Assembly: GCA_002682825.1 (NCBI GenBank) | Contig: NOKP01000020.1 | Span: forward strand, 124,001 to 188,000 | DNA length: 64,000 bases | Source of the DNA: Neonectria sp. B-13 | Lineage: Eukaryota > Ascomycota > Sordariomycetes > Hypocreales > Nectriaceae | Direction of reading: 5' to 3' | Shown: in pieces, positions 52,670 through 63,281 of the stretch | Numbering within the stretch: position 1 is the first letter of the stretch | Layout of the letters: each line of letters begins with the position of its first letter | Notes under the pieces: generated by a model | Seen by the model: the letters and a program-made list of their open reading frames with translations, nothing else | What the model was told of the DNA's origin: nothing | Database searches by the model: none | Made by a program: the position numbers and the translations under genes

Positions 52670-54768
52670 ATGGCGAACGACTTATTCTCCAGGTCGAATC
52701 TTTCGACTCTTAACACCAAACCTTCTGCTCTTCTAGACATTCTTGTCGCCAACTGGGGAACCGTTCTCTTGGGCAGTCTCGTGTCGTTCCTCCTCTATGG
52801 TGTCTTCTTAGCCATCTACCGGCTTTGTTTCTCGCCCATTGCGGGGTTTCCTGGATCCAAGATTGCCGCTGCCACCGCCTGGTATGAGTTCTACTACGAC
52901 GTAGTCCAGCGTGGAAGGTACTTCTTCAAGATTGCGGAGATGCATGATAAATACGGTGAACTGAAATCGTCCAAACTCCAAGTAACACGGGCTAATCGAT
53001 CTGATAGGCCCGATTATCCGAATAAATCCTTGGGAACTCTCGGTTCGCGACCCCAGTTTCCATAGCACTCTTTACGTCGCTGGTTCCGTCCGACGAAGTC
53101 AGATCTTCCCCCGGTCGAGAGCCGGCATTGGAATTGACGGTAAGTGCTATCGCGAAGATTGCAGCTGGAATCATAAGTGTGCTGACTGGTGCGGTCCAGG
53201 CTCGCACCCCGTGTCTGAAGACCATGACCTCCATCGGATCAGAAGAAAGCCTTTGGATCCGTTCTTTTCACGGCGTCAAGTCCAGAATTATGAATCCATG
53301 ATTAACGAGGAACTCGACTTGCTTGACGATCGACTTCGTGCCCTACGAGGCACTGACACGATCGTCAACATGGAGCATGTGTACGCCTCGGTATCAGGCG
53401 ACGTCATTGGAAGGATTTCTGTTATGGAACCACCCTATTTTATCCGGGATCCTGATTTCTCTCCTCAATGGTAACTCAAATTCGTCTCCTGTACTTGCCA
53501 GATGGTGTACTGAAATTTGTCCTCGAGGCATGATATACTTTACAGATTCTTCGCCCAAATTACCCTATACACGCACTTCACATTCCTGATGGGGTATTTG
53601 ACTTTCCTCTATCCCCACAACACTTCAGCTAATATTGAACAGCTGGCTTCGCCTGGTCCCTCGATCCGTCCTCCTGACACTAATTCCTGGAGCGGAAGGC
53701 TTTAAATCTTTCACTGACGTAAGTATGCAACATGATTCTTTTTGGTTTCATAACACCCCTGTCCACAATGATGAAATGCTCAAGAAATACGCTCTTTGCT
53801 GATGAAATTGACCGCAGCTTATCGTCAATCATATTGATGAGGCAAAGAGGCATCGTCTCGATGGCAAGATGGACAACGGCGGACAGAAAACTCTGATTGA
53901 ACACCTTCTCGACAGTGATATGCCCGAGTCAGAGAAGACAACAGCACGGTTGACTGGGGAATTCATTGCCATCCTGTCCGGTGGAACCATGACCACCTCC
54001 CGCGCGTTGTCTACCATTACCTACTTCGTTGTTGCAGACTCCCGTATTGAAGCGCGGCTCCGAGAGTCGCTGGCAGAAGCCATGGCAAGCTACCCGGACA
54101 AAATGCCAAAATGGGCGGAGCTCGAAAAGATCCCCTACCTTGCCGCCTGTGTTAAGGAGGGTCTGCGGTAAACATCTAATACTCTTGCCGGGTATGGCCT
54201 GTCAGACTAACTTTGCGGTGTTCTAGGATAAGCCACGGCTCCATGCGACGGGTTCCACGGTGTGCACCGGACGTAGAACTCCAATACAAGGAGTGGACAA
54301 TCCCTAAAGGCGTAGGTCTTCCTCTGTTTACCACGATTCATTAGATAAACCACTGACAATCTGTCTTCAACTTAGACGCCGGTAGGTATGTCTGCATACA
54401 TGATGCACACCGATGCCAAGGTGTTCCCTGAACCCTTCAAGTTCATACCCGAGCGCTGGCTCGGTAATTACAGCCCGTCGATGAACCGAAGCTATATCCC
54501 ATTCTCCAAAGGCTCTCGGAACTGCTTGGGAATGAAGTGAGTGGCAATAAAATGCAGTCATCTCCCAGCAGAATCTACATGAACTGATAACTCCTCTTTA
54601 AGCTTCGCATATGCCGAGCTATACCTTACTCTTGCGGTGGTGTTCCGCCCCGACGGACCTAATATGTCTCTTTACGAGACCGACGATTCGGACGTTATTC
54701 CAATCCACGACTTCTTTTTGGCCGTGCCAAAGCTGGATACGAAGGGCATGAGGGTCAAGTTTCATTAA
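52670..54768 (+). pseudogene. Cytochrome P450 monooxygenase with one nonsense codon
   Basis: Nine exons are 52670-52955, 53008-53139, 53200-53470, 53546-53593, 53643-53718, 53818-54167, 54227-54311, 54376-54536 and 54603-54768. The phases close to 525 codons. An N-terminal membrane anchor (TVLLGSLVSFLLYGVFLAIYRL) places it on the ER. The WELSVRDPSFHSTLY and HRIRRKPLDPFFSRRQV helices are followed by an I-helix (LSGGTMTTS), ExxR (KEGLR) and the heme loop [10 protein letters not shown] with Cys466. This is the usual order for fungal secondary-metabolism P450s. The single lesion is codon 230. Exon 3 ends TG and exon 4 begins A, giving TGA where Trp (TGG) is expected after DFSPQ. Retaining the 75-nt intron gives two stops instead. 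The last intron ends in an unusual TTTAAG. Likely partner of the divergent terpene cyclase. Confidence 0.85.
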
Positions 54769-54977
54769 GCAACATCATGCCGAATTTATTTGGACCGAGG
54801 ATAGCTGGCCCTGTTTGCAGGTAAAGGACCTCCTAATCTTCCTAATTTGTCGGGGTAGCTTCTGGTCTTTCAAAAGCTCTCGGGTAGGAAACTCCAGAGG
54901 AGAAATCGTTTACCCCTAAGAATTTGGTTTCAAGGTTTAGGAGCCTATCCTACGCGACTTCATACTTTTTACGCGAT

Positions 54978-57660
54978 TCATAGGAAATTTACTCTACTGA
55001 AATCCCAATTAACCCTTCGAAGCAGCTTTTCTATGTTGGTGCAAGCTTGTCCTAGGTTCCGCGTCGCGTGGATGCAGTTTGATGAGATGATGAGGTCGTA
55101 AGACTGCAATATATTCGCCGATGACGTCTTCTCAATATTGAGAACCCTAAACTCCATGTTGTATTGCCGCTTTTGGTGGTCGTATAGCGCGCCAAACTTC
55201 ATGCTGGCGCTTGCCACGAGCACGATAGAAACACTGGTGAATGTGCAAGTGAAGTCGATATTAGAGGCCAAAATCTGATCATCTATTGCATAGCGTTCCA
55301 CGTTGCTACGCCGGTGCCCGCCCCAATTTCGAGAACTCGAAGTATTTTCGCACCACGAGTCTGCAATAAGACTCGGTGGAGGAACTTACCGAGCATTTTG
55401 TTCCCAGTCGCAAATATAGGGGAGCTAACGTACACGTCTTCCAGAAGCTTAACGGAGGCTGTATCCCGGAAGAGCAACTTCAGTGGATCGGCTTGACCGG
55501 AGAGGTAGTCTGCAAGGTGAGAGCCGGTGACCCTAAGCAGTTGATGGTCTGGTCGGTTGTTCGGACACTTATTCAGGCGTTCGCCATAGATGTCCACTGA
55601 AGATCCGAACTGAGGTAGAGGCTCCGCTGTCCGGGAGCGGATGGACTGGCCCTCGTGGAGAGAGAACAGGCCTGCGCCTTCCAGGATCTCATGGAACCGA
55701 GACACCATCTTTTGATATTTTGGCATATAAGGCGCGGAAGGCAACGGATCCCCAGCTTAGCTTACCCTTAGATCACACCCAAAGGTGCTGGAAGCTTATA
55801 CTATGTTTGCCAGCACCAAAGACATCCATCTGCCTTTGATACACATCGGGGTAGAAACCAGTGAGGCCAATCATCTGGGAAAATGAGCTGGTCTCTTGGT
55901 TGATTTGAAGAACTCCTGACTAGCCTGAGTGATATAAGGAGTAGGCCTTTGAGAGGATGCAGTGATCTCCATGATAGGAGTAACTTGGGAAAGATAGTAA
56001 TGCTGCCCATCAATGATATTTGGGTCTGGTTTGCTCTTGGCTGTTGTGTCTGACAACAGGCTGAATGCGCCTGCTGGCTAGGTCTTGGTATCGAGCCATG
56101 CGACAGAGGCCAGAGAAGGTTCAGTCTTCGTCAATCGTCGCCAGGCTCAGCCTCTTCCTAAACACCTTCTCCATGTCTGATTGGAGCTGTATGGCCACTG
56201 ACAAGTCCAATCCAACCCTCCAGGCGTTTATCAGGGGAGATTCCCCGAGAGCAGTTTGACTACTCCGCGAGTAGGCCGAGTAGGGTAATAGTTTGCTGAT
56301 CGTGGCTGGATATTATAGAGCTCGCTGGCGATAGAGATTGGGTAGAAGAAAGGCCCGAAGAGTCCTCAGTATAATCGTTCAATGTGAGCTGAGAAAGGCT
56401 TGGAGCAGAACCAGGGCGCGAGCCTAGGAAGTCGGCGTGGGACCGCCTCCAATCCTCAACGAATCCACCTCGAAGCCCAGGAGGCCAATATCGTCATCAA
56501 TGACTAATGCCAGGGCGGTATCTCGTGCTGTTTGACTCTGTATCTGGTGGGTGCCATTCATTTCTTCCAGCACCTTCTGCAAAGACAAAATCGGAACATG
56601 TGTCAGGCTTGCTCCTATGATCTCCAGGCCAAGTGTGTGATGGTGCGCACTGAACACAAGTATGCCGCATACAATGGTCTTGTTCTTCTCCCGATTCAAA
56701 ATTGAAAGGACCATCCAAGGCCCCTTGGATTTTCGTACCATGTCCCCAGGATGAACATGTGGGATAGCAGCATCAAAACCATTGCAGATATATACTTAGT
56801 CGTCTTAAAGGTCTTCCAGACTACTATCATGGAGCTCTGCTATGAGTAAGTCATCGAAAATCGGTGGGCTAAAACCCGTTTCTGTATTGTATTGAGACGT
56901 AATGGCAGGCATGGCAATATCAGCTACGGCCTTGAGGTCTTTGATGTAATGAACCGGTAGAGGATGCGTGCATCAGGAGAAGGGCGAAAACGCGATTAAT
57001 TAGCGGCTTCAATACGTACAGAACCTGGCGCTTCAACCTGTCCGAAGACTATCCTGCCTCGTAGGAACGTAGAGTAGACATCGCTATGTTAGTTAATGAA
57101 AAGCTCGACCGTCTCCTCATCAGCAGTCCCTACCATTGTCAGAACCGAATCCAGCGAGCAGATTACCAAATGATCCTTGTTTCAAATATCTATGCATTGA
57201 AGAATGGCAATTCCAAGACCATGCCGCCCAAGATCTATGAACGAGAGATCCAGGTGGACTCCTTTATTAGTCACATGGTTAGACTATGTTAAGGTATCAA
57301 GGGTTTTCCATACAATCTCAGAGTCTTTGAATACTTTGGGGGTGATGGCTAAAAGTCCACCGCTGCTGTTGGGATATCTCAATGTAAAGAGACTTTGGTC
57401 CTCTCGGGCTCGCACGATTTCTCCCTAGAGTCTGATGAAAGCCCTTGTCACCTCTCCTTGGATCAAAGGCATAGATGCCAAATGTGCCCATCGAACAATA
57501 AGCGCGATCTGTCGTGCTCCTGATAGCGGCCCACCCGCTCTCGTGTAGCGCCTGCGTCTTTCATCGCCGAGCTAAAAACAATACCCCTTTCTAAACCAGC
57601 GCGAGTCTGCTCAACTCCTCGCTATTTAAATCGGCAAGAAGATGTTTGGCTTCTTGTTGA
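54978..57660 (-). pseudogene. Non-reducing polyketide synthase relic (PT-ACP-CMeT remnants)
   Basis: NR-PKSs build aromatic polyketides. Only C-terminal domains remain, in broken frames on the minus strand. Around 57,520 TTDRAYCSMGTFGIYAFDP is PKS-like. At 56,424-56,741 VCGILVFSAHHHTLGLEIIG through LSLQKVLEEMNG resembles the end of a product-template domain, followed by DIGLLGFEVDSLR, an acyl-carrier-like motif with the expected DSL serine. At 55,283-55,744 and 54,978-55,301 the C-methyltransferase is clear (LADYLSGQADPLKLLF, RVLEIGAGTGV, FTDV-like SIVLVAAS, YDLIISSNCIHATRNL). No ketosynthase, acyltransferase or releasing domain is visible before the next gene. Stops and shifts are numerous. 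It abuts the P450 and suggests a former polyketide or hybrid cluster. Confidence 0.65.
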
Positions 57661-57917
57661 AGCCGGAGGAGGACCCGCAGACGTAGTGCTCGTTGTCCTA
57701 GCTGAGTATGAATTACCTCGTAGCAATTGGGATGAGGCAGTGGTCGTAATAGTATTCACATTTGACATTGGTGTGCTTGAAATGATGGGAATGGGCACTC
57801 TTAATGCCTTTGGAGAGCAGCATGAAGGGTATATTGAAGGTATGCCATAACTAGTTGTGAGAAGGCAGATTATGTAAATGCAGTAGGGTGTAGACTAGTT
57901 TATCTTCGAGCCATCAC
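57661..57917. other. Spacer before the metallopeptidase terminus
   Basis: No gene was recognised. Confidence 0.4.
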
Positions 57918-59117
57918 TTATGAATAAACTACGTGAATCTTAAACTTTCCGCCATCCTGTGACACCAGCTTGACCTTGATCCCCCATCCAGGGACATCAT
58001 ACGAGTTCACCTTACCGTCTAGCGACAAGGTTGCATCATTCAGCTCGCCGTTTGTGCCACCACATCCGCCCGTCGAAGGATTCGCATCTAAAACGCGCAG
58101 GGGGCCTTCACCTGTTGCTATCGTTGTATCGACCGTGTACAGTAGAACACCTGGTGCACAAACGTTGCCGTCCAACCCCTTAGCAACACGTGCTTCTGCT
58201 ACCACGGCTGCCGTCTCATTGACTGCGATGACAACGGCCTTGGTGCCGCCGGTAACCTCAAGCGGCGTAAGGGTGTGCTCGCTGGTTCCATGCTCCCGGA
58301 CACAGTTGACGTTCTCATCAGACAGCCAACCCAGACGCCACTTGTCCCAGGCGAAGAAATCCGGAGCAGGACCACTGATATCGCCCATAGCGCTCCAGCC
58401 ACCGACATAATAGCGAGTATCCAAGCCGTTGGCATACGGGTAGTAGTCGGGCAAGCACATGGCATGCCCCGTCTCGTGGTTCAGGGCCTTGAAGCCCCAG
58501 GTTTGGAAGGGGTCTGTGCCAAAGGTAACGATTTTCCTGGCCACATAGACGCCCTCTCGTGTGCTTGCGCGCCCATGGAATGCCATGGAGCGCGTCATAT
58601 AGGAACCCGCGGAGCGCGTTGGCACGACATAGAGAACCTCGGTCTCTGGCGGTGGGGGTCGGGTACCGTTCGCTGTGTATGCCTGCAGCGCGTCCTGGAT
58701 GTATACTTGGTGCTCCTCATAAGAAAGTCCACTGTCCCAGTGGTATGACGCCGCAGGTGCAGGCATGCGGTAATAACGCGAGGCGTCGGCGGTAACGTTG
58801 AGTGACAGGGCGCCGTTACTGGACTGTGTGTACCATTTGGCCGCGTCGGGCAAGAAGACGTCGCGAAGGTTTTTCGGCGGGTCATTTTCAGGCGCCTCTG
58901 CATCTGAGAAGTCGACAAAGAGCATAAACGCCCGAAGTTCCCCTGTGGTCGGAACGCAATCGCCCGAGTAGTTGAATCCGGCGCTCAAATACACGTTGTT
59001 TTGGGCCGCCAGCTTACAAGGCTGTGTGCTGTCTGAGGGTCGCGGGCGTTTGCAGGCGCCAGCTACAACAGAGGCCACGGGCCAGAGAAGTATGGATAAG
59101 GCTGCTGTTCTGAACAT
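57918..59117 (-). CDS. Secreted M6-like metallopeptidase
   Basis: Intronless frame of 399 residues. The signal peptide is residues 1-19 (AALSILLWPVASVVAG). The zinc site is ALNHETGHAMCLPDYYP, with His214, Glu215, His218 and a downstream Asp, the pattern of M6 (immune-inhibitor-A type) and related metzincin-like peptidases. Upstream, LRAFMLFVDFSDAEAP and AAKWYTQSSNGALSLNVT are the usual opening strands of the family. YYVGGWSAMGDISGPAPDFFAWDKWRLGW is the conserved Met-turn region and substrate wall. Potential N-glycosylation sites (NYS, NVT, NGT, NET) fit secretion. Such enzymes degrade extracellular proteins during saprotrophic or host-associated growth. The gene is intact, with no obvious partner nearby. 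Confidence 0.88.
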   Translation of the reverse strand: MFRTAALSILLWPVASVVAGACKRPRPSDSTQPCKLAAQNNVYLSAGFNYSGDCVPTTGELRAFMLFVDFSDAEAPENDPPKNLRDVFLPDAAKWYTQSSNGALSLNVTADASRYYRMPAPAASYHWDSGLSYEEHQVYIQDALQAYTANGTRPPPPETEVLYVVPTRSAGSYMTRSMAFHGRASTREGVYVARKIVTFGTDPFQTWGFKALNHETGHAMCLPDYYPYANGLDTRYYVGGWSAMGDISGPAPDFFAWDKWRLGWLSDENVNCVREHGTSEHTLTPLEVTGGTKAVVIAVNETAAVVAEARVAKGLDGNVCAPGVLLYTVDTTIATGEGPLRVLDANPSTGGCGGTNGELNDATLSLDGKVNSYDVPGWGIKVKLVSQDGGKFKIHVVYS

Positions 59118-59993
59118 GTTGAATGGTTTCGTAGAGGAGAACTGGAATGAATGAAAAGGATTGCTTTCTGCAAACCCGAGCCCTGGGGATTGGTCTCAAT
59201 TAATATCCTTAGTAGACTCCCCTTATTCTTGGTTGCGGGTCGCCATCAATTAGGTCCCCGATACTTCGCCGGGTTAATGCCCGCTTACATCCAGCAGTTC
59301 CAAGTTAGGGTCCCCGAATTTCCCGCTTTTCGCCAACGTATCCAACCTTAGAGTCCCCGGCCATTGGCCGCTCATAGTCGGCGTACCCAAGCGTAGAGCG
59401 GTTCGGGATCCCCGGCCTTTGCCCGCTTATCCCGGCGTCTTCAGCCTTCTCGTATTGAAGGTCGATTTCATTCAGCCACGGGAGATGCAACAGGGTACAT
59501 AACGAGGAACGCCTTGACTGGTTCGCTTATCATAAAAATAACATGAAAGCCCTACTGCACTCTTACCCATCTTTTCCTCCGATTTGAAACACCGCATTGG
59601 CAGGCCTGGCGCTATGCTAGTCGCCGCTTATGCATGCCCTTAGATGCTGGTCCTTTGGTGAGCTAGGTCAGGTTTGAAAACAAATTCTTCGCATGGCCGC
59701 CTACGGCGAGATTCGATAATCATTTCTACTTGCCTTAGGACAAGTCAAAACCGCAGAATGAAGTTTTAACCTCTTCCGGCGCGACTATAAGACAGGAGGG
59801 TAATTTCATGTCCTTGACGCCTACAATACCACCAGCTACCTTGACTCTGGGAAGCATCGCCATATGACGGTAAAGGTTCTACGGTAGATCACCAAAAATA
59901 AACAATCGAGCTTAGACCCTTGTATCGCATGTGTATGAATCGGCTGGGTGCCTTACTGACGTCCGTGACTGAATAGGCTATGAAGAGGCTGGA
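59118..59993. other. Intergenic, no supported gene
   Basis: A GC-leaning stretch at 59200-59450 repeats the words CCCCG and CGCTT at irregular distances (GTCCCCGATACTTCGCC, GTCCCCGAATTTCCCGC, GTCCCCGGCCATTGGCC, ATCCCCGGCCTTTGCCC). No gene was found. Confidence 0.45.
59250..59440. repeat. Imperfect about 50-60 bp tandem array upstream of the metallopeptidase
   Basis: Four units begin with GTCCCCG or ATCCCCG followed by a GCC/CCGC tail, at about 59251, 59310, 59353 and 59409. Each contains CGGCGT/GCCGG-type words (CCAGCAGTTCC, CCAACGTATCC, GTCGGCGTACCC, CCCGGCGTCTTC). The units are diverged, so the period is approximate. Confidence 0.45.
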
Positions 59994-60902
59994 CTAGCTT
60001 TGATGATCGTGGGTTGCTTCGATTCCAGCCTGGCACCCCCCATTCAGGATCCATAGATTCCATCTTGGGAACCGAAACCTCATCCTGTTAAACAAGTCTT
60101 CTCCGCTCTTCGCTTTCCCAAGCTCATCTTCGAAACCCTTAATGTATCCCTCCGTGCTCTTTAGCATGGACAATGCATTGGCTTCGTTTGGCTCTGACAC
60201 AGGCGTGAACGTATGCCCTGGCACAATAATGCTTGGTTTTAACGCTGCAATCTGTGATAGTGCATCGATCCATTTATCTCGCTTCTCCTGTGTGTAAGCT
60301 TCGCCGAGCCATTGATGGCAATCCCCGTTGTAGACGATGTCGCCCGCGACCACTAATCCCAGCTCTGGAACATGTAAGAATGAGTTGGCGTGAGTGTCTC
60401 CGTGCGGTACATCGTAGACCTTGACCAGGTGCTCATCTAGGAATATCTCGTTTGACGATGGGAGGGACGAAAACTCGGCCCTCGTCTCGGGTAAGCCCGT
60501 GCCTGCTTCGGCAGCAGGGAAGGCGAGTTTCCAAAGCCCTTCGTAGGTCGATGCGGAGTATTGCTGAGCTATCCCTTCAACTACGCTCCTGGTACCGGTG
60601 GCATTGACGCTGGGAAAGATGCTTTTCAAGACGGGAAATCCGAAAAAATGGTCACCGTGCGCGTGAGAAGCGACAAAATGCTTCAAGGTACAGCCTGTTG
60701 GCAATGTAGATTTGACCCATGACGCTAACTCAGTTGTTGCAGTGACGGTTGCGGGACAATCCACGAGAAGGGCGGCGGTAGGAGTATATAACAGTGTGCA
60801 GGAAAGCGGGGACCAGAGCCCTGAGTCCTTTGATGAGGGATCAGGGGAACTCACGGCGGTGGGGATCGGGCGACATGTGTAGATTGCGAGCTTGAATGCC
60901 AT
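59994..60902 (-). CDS. Metallo-beta-lactamase-fold hydrolase
   Basis: Intronless frame of 302 residues with the binuclear metal-binding signature. HFVASHAHGDHFFG gives His80, His82, Asp84 and His85. DVPHGDTHANSF (third ligand His), GLVVAGDIVYNGDCHQW (bridging Asp) and IIVPGHTFTPV (last His) follow in the right order. The N-terminal strands (SCTLLYTPTAALLVDCPAT) are typical of the fold. There is no signal peptide, so the enzyme is cytosolic. Fungal members include thioesterase-like and lactamase-like enzymes of detoxification and secondary metabolism. The exact reaction cannot be told. It lies about 0.8 kb from the divergent NmrA-type reductase, and shared control is possible but not shown. 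Confidence 0.9.
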   Translation of the reverse strand: MAFKLAIYTCRPIPTAVSSPDPSSKDSGLWSPLSCTLLYTPTAALLVDCPATVTATTELASWVKSTLPTGCTLKHFVASHAHGDHFFGFPVLKSIFPSVNATGTRSVVEGIAQQYSASTYEGLWKLAFPAAEAGTGLPETRAEFSSLPSSNEIFLDEHLVKVYDVPHGDTHANSFLHVPELGLVVAGDIVYNGDCHQWLGEAYTQEKRDKWIDALSQIAALKPSIIVPGHTFTPVSEPNEANALSMLKSTEGYIKGFEDELGKAKSGEDLFNRMRFRFPRWNLWILNGGCQAGIEATHDHQS

Positions 60903-61697
60903 GTTGGCAGTGAGTGGAGTCTGTATATCTGAACGTTACAAAACATCCGCACTTCCAAATGAGGGTACAGCCAACATTTTGTACAGAATCTTGCCATAAC
61001 CAAGACAGCATGTTATAACTGTGCAACTTGAGTACGCTGTACACTAGTATGCGGCTCACTTACGATTACTAAACGGTGACGCATGAGATAATAGACCCGA
61101 CGACCCCTGTTGCTCAACTTCTCTCGCTCAATTCGACAATTACCTAAAAAGCCCGATCTTTGTCACAAACTCATGACTAAGAGTGAATGATTCCATCAAT
61201 GTAGTCCAGCCTGAGGTAGAAGAGTACATTTCCAGGAAGCAGGGAATCGTAGAGATAAGATCATTGCTACCTTGTACCAAGTGATGTCTTGTTTCTGATT
61301 AGTGATCAACTGAGCTGAGGGTCTCACTAGGACTTCAGGTGACATGATAATGCATGCATGATGTTTCCCCTCAATGGATGACAAATTGCCATCGGACAAG
61401 AAAAGATCAATATGGATAGTTGGACAATATTCGTAAGCCGAAGGTTAGAAGTAAAGCAGAGCTTTGCATGCGACTGGTGTGGGCAATCATCAATTCCAGA
61501 GCATTGCCAAATGACATGTGATAATTAGAACTACGTGAAACGCCTCTTCAGATGTGAGTAATGCCTCTAAGTATATAAGTAGTGTCGAGAGATGTCAAAT
61601 GGAATTACTTAGTCTTTCCACCAAAACACCGCAAGATTTCAACACATCTCAAGCAACACGCCTCAAGTAACACGTCCTTCATTCTCTTAGATCCGCC
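60903..61697. other. Divergent promoter region
   Basis: This spacer lies between the lactamase-fold gene and the reductase. The right end has a CAAG/CACACA-rich leader before 61698. No other gene. Confidence 0.5.
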
Positions 61698-62609
61698 ATG
61701 GCCTCGTCAACTATCAAAAATGTGTTGGTTATTGGGGCAAGTGGAAATGTGGGCAAATCCACAATCCAAGCCTTGCTGGAAGAGAAGTTCCATGTCACCG
61801 GGCTCACTAGAGAGTCGTCTGTGGTCTCCTTGCCAGCAGGCGTGAGACACGTAACGACCGATTTCTCCAAACCATCACTGCTCAAAGCCTTCACGGGTCA
61901 AGATGCTGTCATCAGCACGATCTCCAGCATAACCCCTGCGGGTGCATTAGCCCTCCAGACGTCTCTCGTTGACGCGGCTATCGCGGCTGGCGTGAAGATC
62001 TTCGTCCCCTCTGAATATGGAATCGACACTTCAGACCGCTCTGCACTGGAGCTTATCCCATTCCTAGCCGACAAGATCGAGACTGTCGACTACCTTAAGG
62101 AAAAACAAGACAAGATTTCATGGATCGCAGTCGTCTCGGGATCAATGTTTGACTGGGGTTTGAATATCCCTGGCTTTGGAGGCTGGAATGTGCCCGCCCG
62201 CACTGTCACGATCCTCGACGGTGGAGAAATTCCCTATGAGGCGACGAATCTTGATCAAGTTGGCCGGGCTATAGCAAAAAGCCTTAAGCAACCAGAGCTT
62301 ACAAAGAACCATTATGTCTATGTGAACAGTTTCACTGTAACACAGAATGAGGTTCTAGGGGCTCTCGAAAGAGCAACGAATGAGAGGTTTACAGTGTCGA
62401 AAGGTACTGTTGAAGGATTATGGCAGGACGGAGCTAAGCAACTGGAGGAAGGACAACCACTAGGCGTAATAGCTATGATTGCTGGCGCTGTCTATGGCAA
62501 AGGAGGATTAGGGAACTTCTCGGTTACGAAAGGGTTATGGAATGAGAAGCTAGGCTTGCCGCAGGAGGATTTGGATGAATTTCTGAGAAATTATGTGGCA
62601 GGCCTGTAA
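61698..62609 (+). CDS. NmrA-like / isoflavone-reductase-like NAD(P)-binding protein
   Basis: Intronless frame of 303 residues, the normal family length. The atypical SDR nucleotide loop is VIGASGNVGKSTIQALL (GxxGxxG at 13-19), followed by TGLTRESS after the second strand, as in PCBER and isoflavone reductases that bind NADPH. AVISTISS, AAGVKIFVPSEYGID (the conserved PSE(Y/F)G segment), the WIAVVSGSMFDWGL strand and the NLDQVGRAIAKSL helix all match. Such proteins reduce aromatic or quinone substrates or act as redox-sensing partners. The lysine expected in the PCBER active site is not obvious, so enzymatic activity is inferred only. The start has a good context (CGCCATGG). No damage is seen. 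Confidence 0.9.
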   Translation: MASSTIKNVLVIGASGNVGKSTIQALLEEKFHVTGLTRESSVVSLPAGVRHVTTDFSKPSLLKAFTGQDAVISTISSITPAGALALQTSLVDAAIAAGVKIFVPSEYGIDTSDRSALELIPFLADKIETVDYLKEKQDKISWIAVVSGSMFDWGLNIPGFGGWNVPARTVTILDGGEIPYEATNLDQVGRAIAKSLKQPELTKNHYVYVNSFTVTQNEVLGALERATNERFTVSKGTVEGLWQDGAKQLEEGQPLGVIAMIAGAVYGKGGLGNFSVTKGLWNEKLGLPQEDLDEFLRNYVAGL

Positions 62610-62892
62610 TATCCAATTACTATAGATTGGATTTATTCTTTTCTCATAGAGCCAGCCCGACGTGAGAACGTTTGAAGTTGATTTGTTTACGTGACGGTTG
62701 CCAAAATACAAGATTGGGAGCCATAATAAAATATACCTCATACCTGACAACAATAAGCTGATAAATACGATAATTCTCGAACCGGGAAATCACTGCACCC
62801 TTTCTTTCCTCCCAGCTAGCTTCCAGAATTGTTTGACTGCTGCATTCCGCAGGTATAGCGGTCGCCAGTATCCCCTAAACCGACTGGCTGTG
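62610..62892. other. Short spacer
   Basis: This is the 3' flank of the reductase and the 5' flank of the relic. Nothing else was seen. Confidence 0.4.
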
Positions 62893-63262
62893 ATGGATCG
62901 CTTCACATCTTCAACACTTTCCTCCCGTGTGGAAGATCTTTTAAAACAACACCATGTGCCTGGCCTGGCAATATTAGTTGTGCAAAACCGACACGAAACT
63001 TTCAGCTGGATATGGGCTGGCATCAATTGATCCGCTAGAGCAATGCACGCCTGACACGCTTTTTGATATTGGATCTGCTTCCAAATCCTTGACAGCTGCG
63101 TCTGTCGGCTTGCTGCTGGATGACGATAAAAGATTATCCAGAGGTTCAATGTGGGTCGACCATGTCTAACCTGCTGGGAGACGACTTCGTAATGTCACAA
63201 TATGGCTATACTGAAGGCGTCATTATTGACAAGATCCATAGGACGGGCCTGGCTCCGTGGCG
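62893..63262 (+). pseudogene. Serine beta-lactamase-family (LovD/esterase-like) gene, truncated
   Basis: The N-terminal part of a penicillin-binding-protein-fold hydrolase is spread over three frames. VEDLLKQHHVPGLAILVVQN comes first (from ATG 62893). Next, after an indel near 62980, is SAGYGLASIDPLEQCTPDTLFDIGSASKSLTAASVGLLL, with the catalytic SxxK as Ser-Ala-Ser-Lys. After a second indel near 63130 comes DYPEVQ-STMSNLLGDDFVMS-YGYTEGV, then HRTGLAP. The text stops at about 63262, where the sequence changes abruptly into repeat copy C. The Tyr-x-Asn motif and the C-terminal half are absent. Two frameshifts and a repeat-caused truncation make it a clear pseudogene. Confidence 0.8.
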
Positions 63263-63281
63263 GGTACATTGCTCGCTACAA

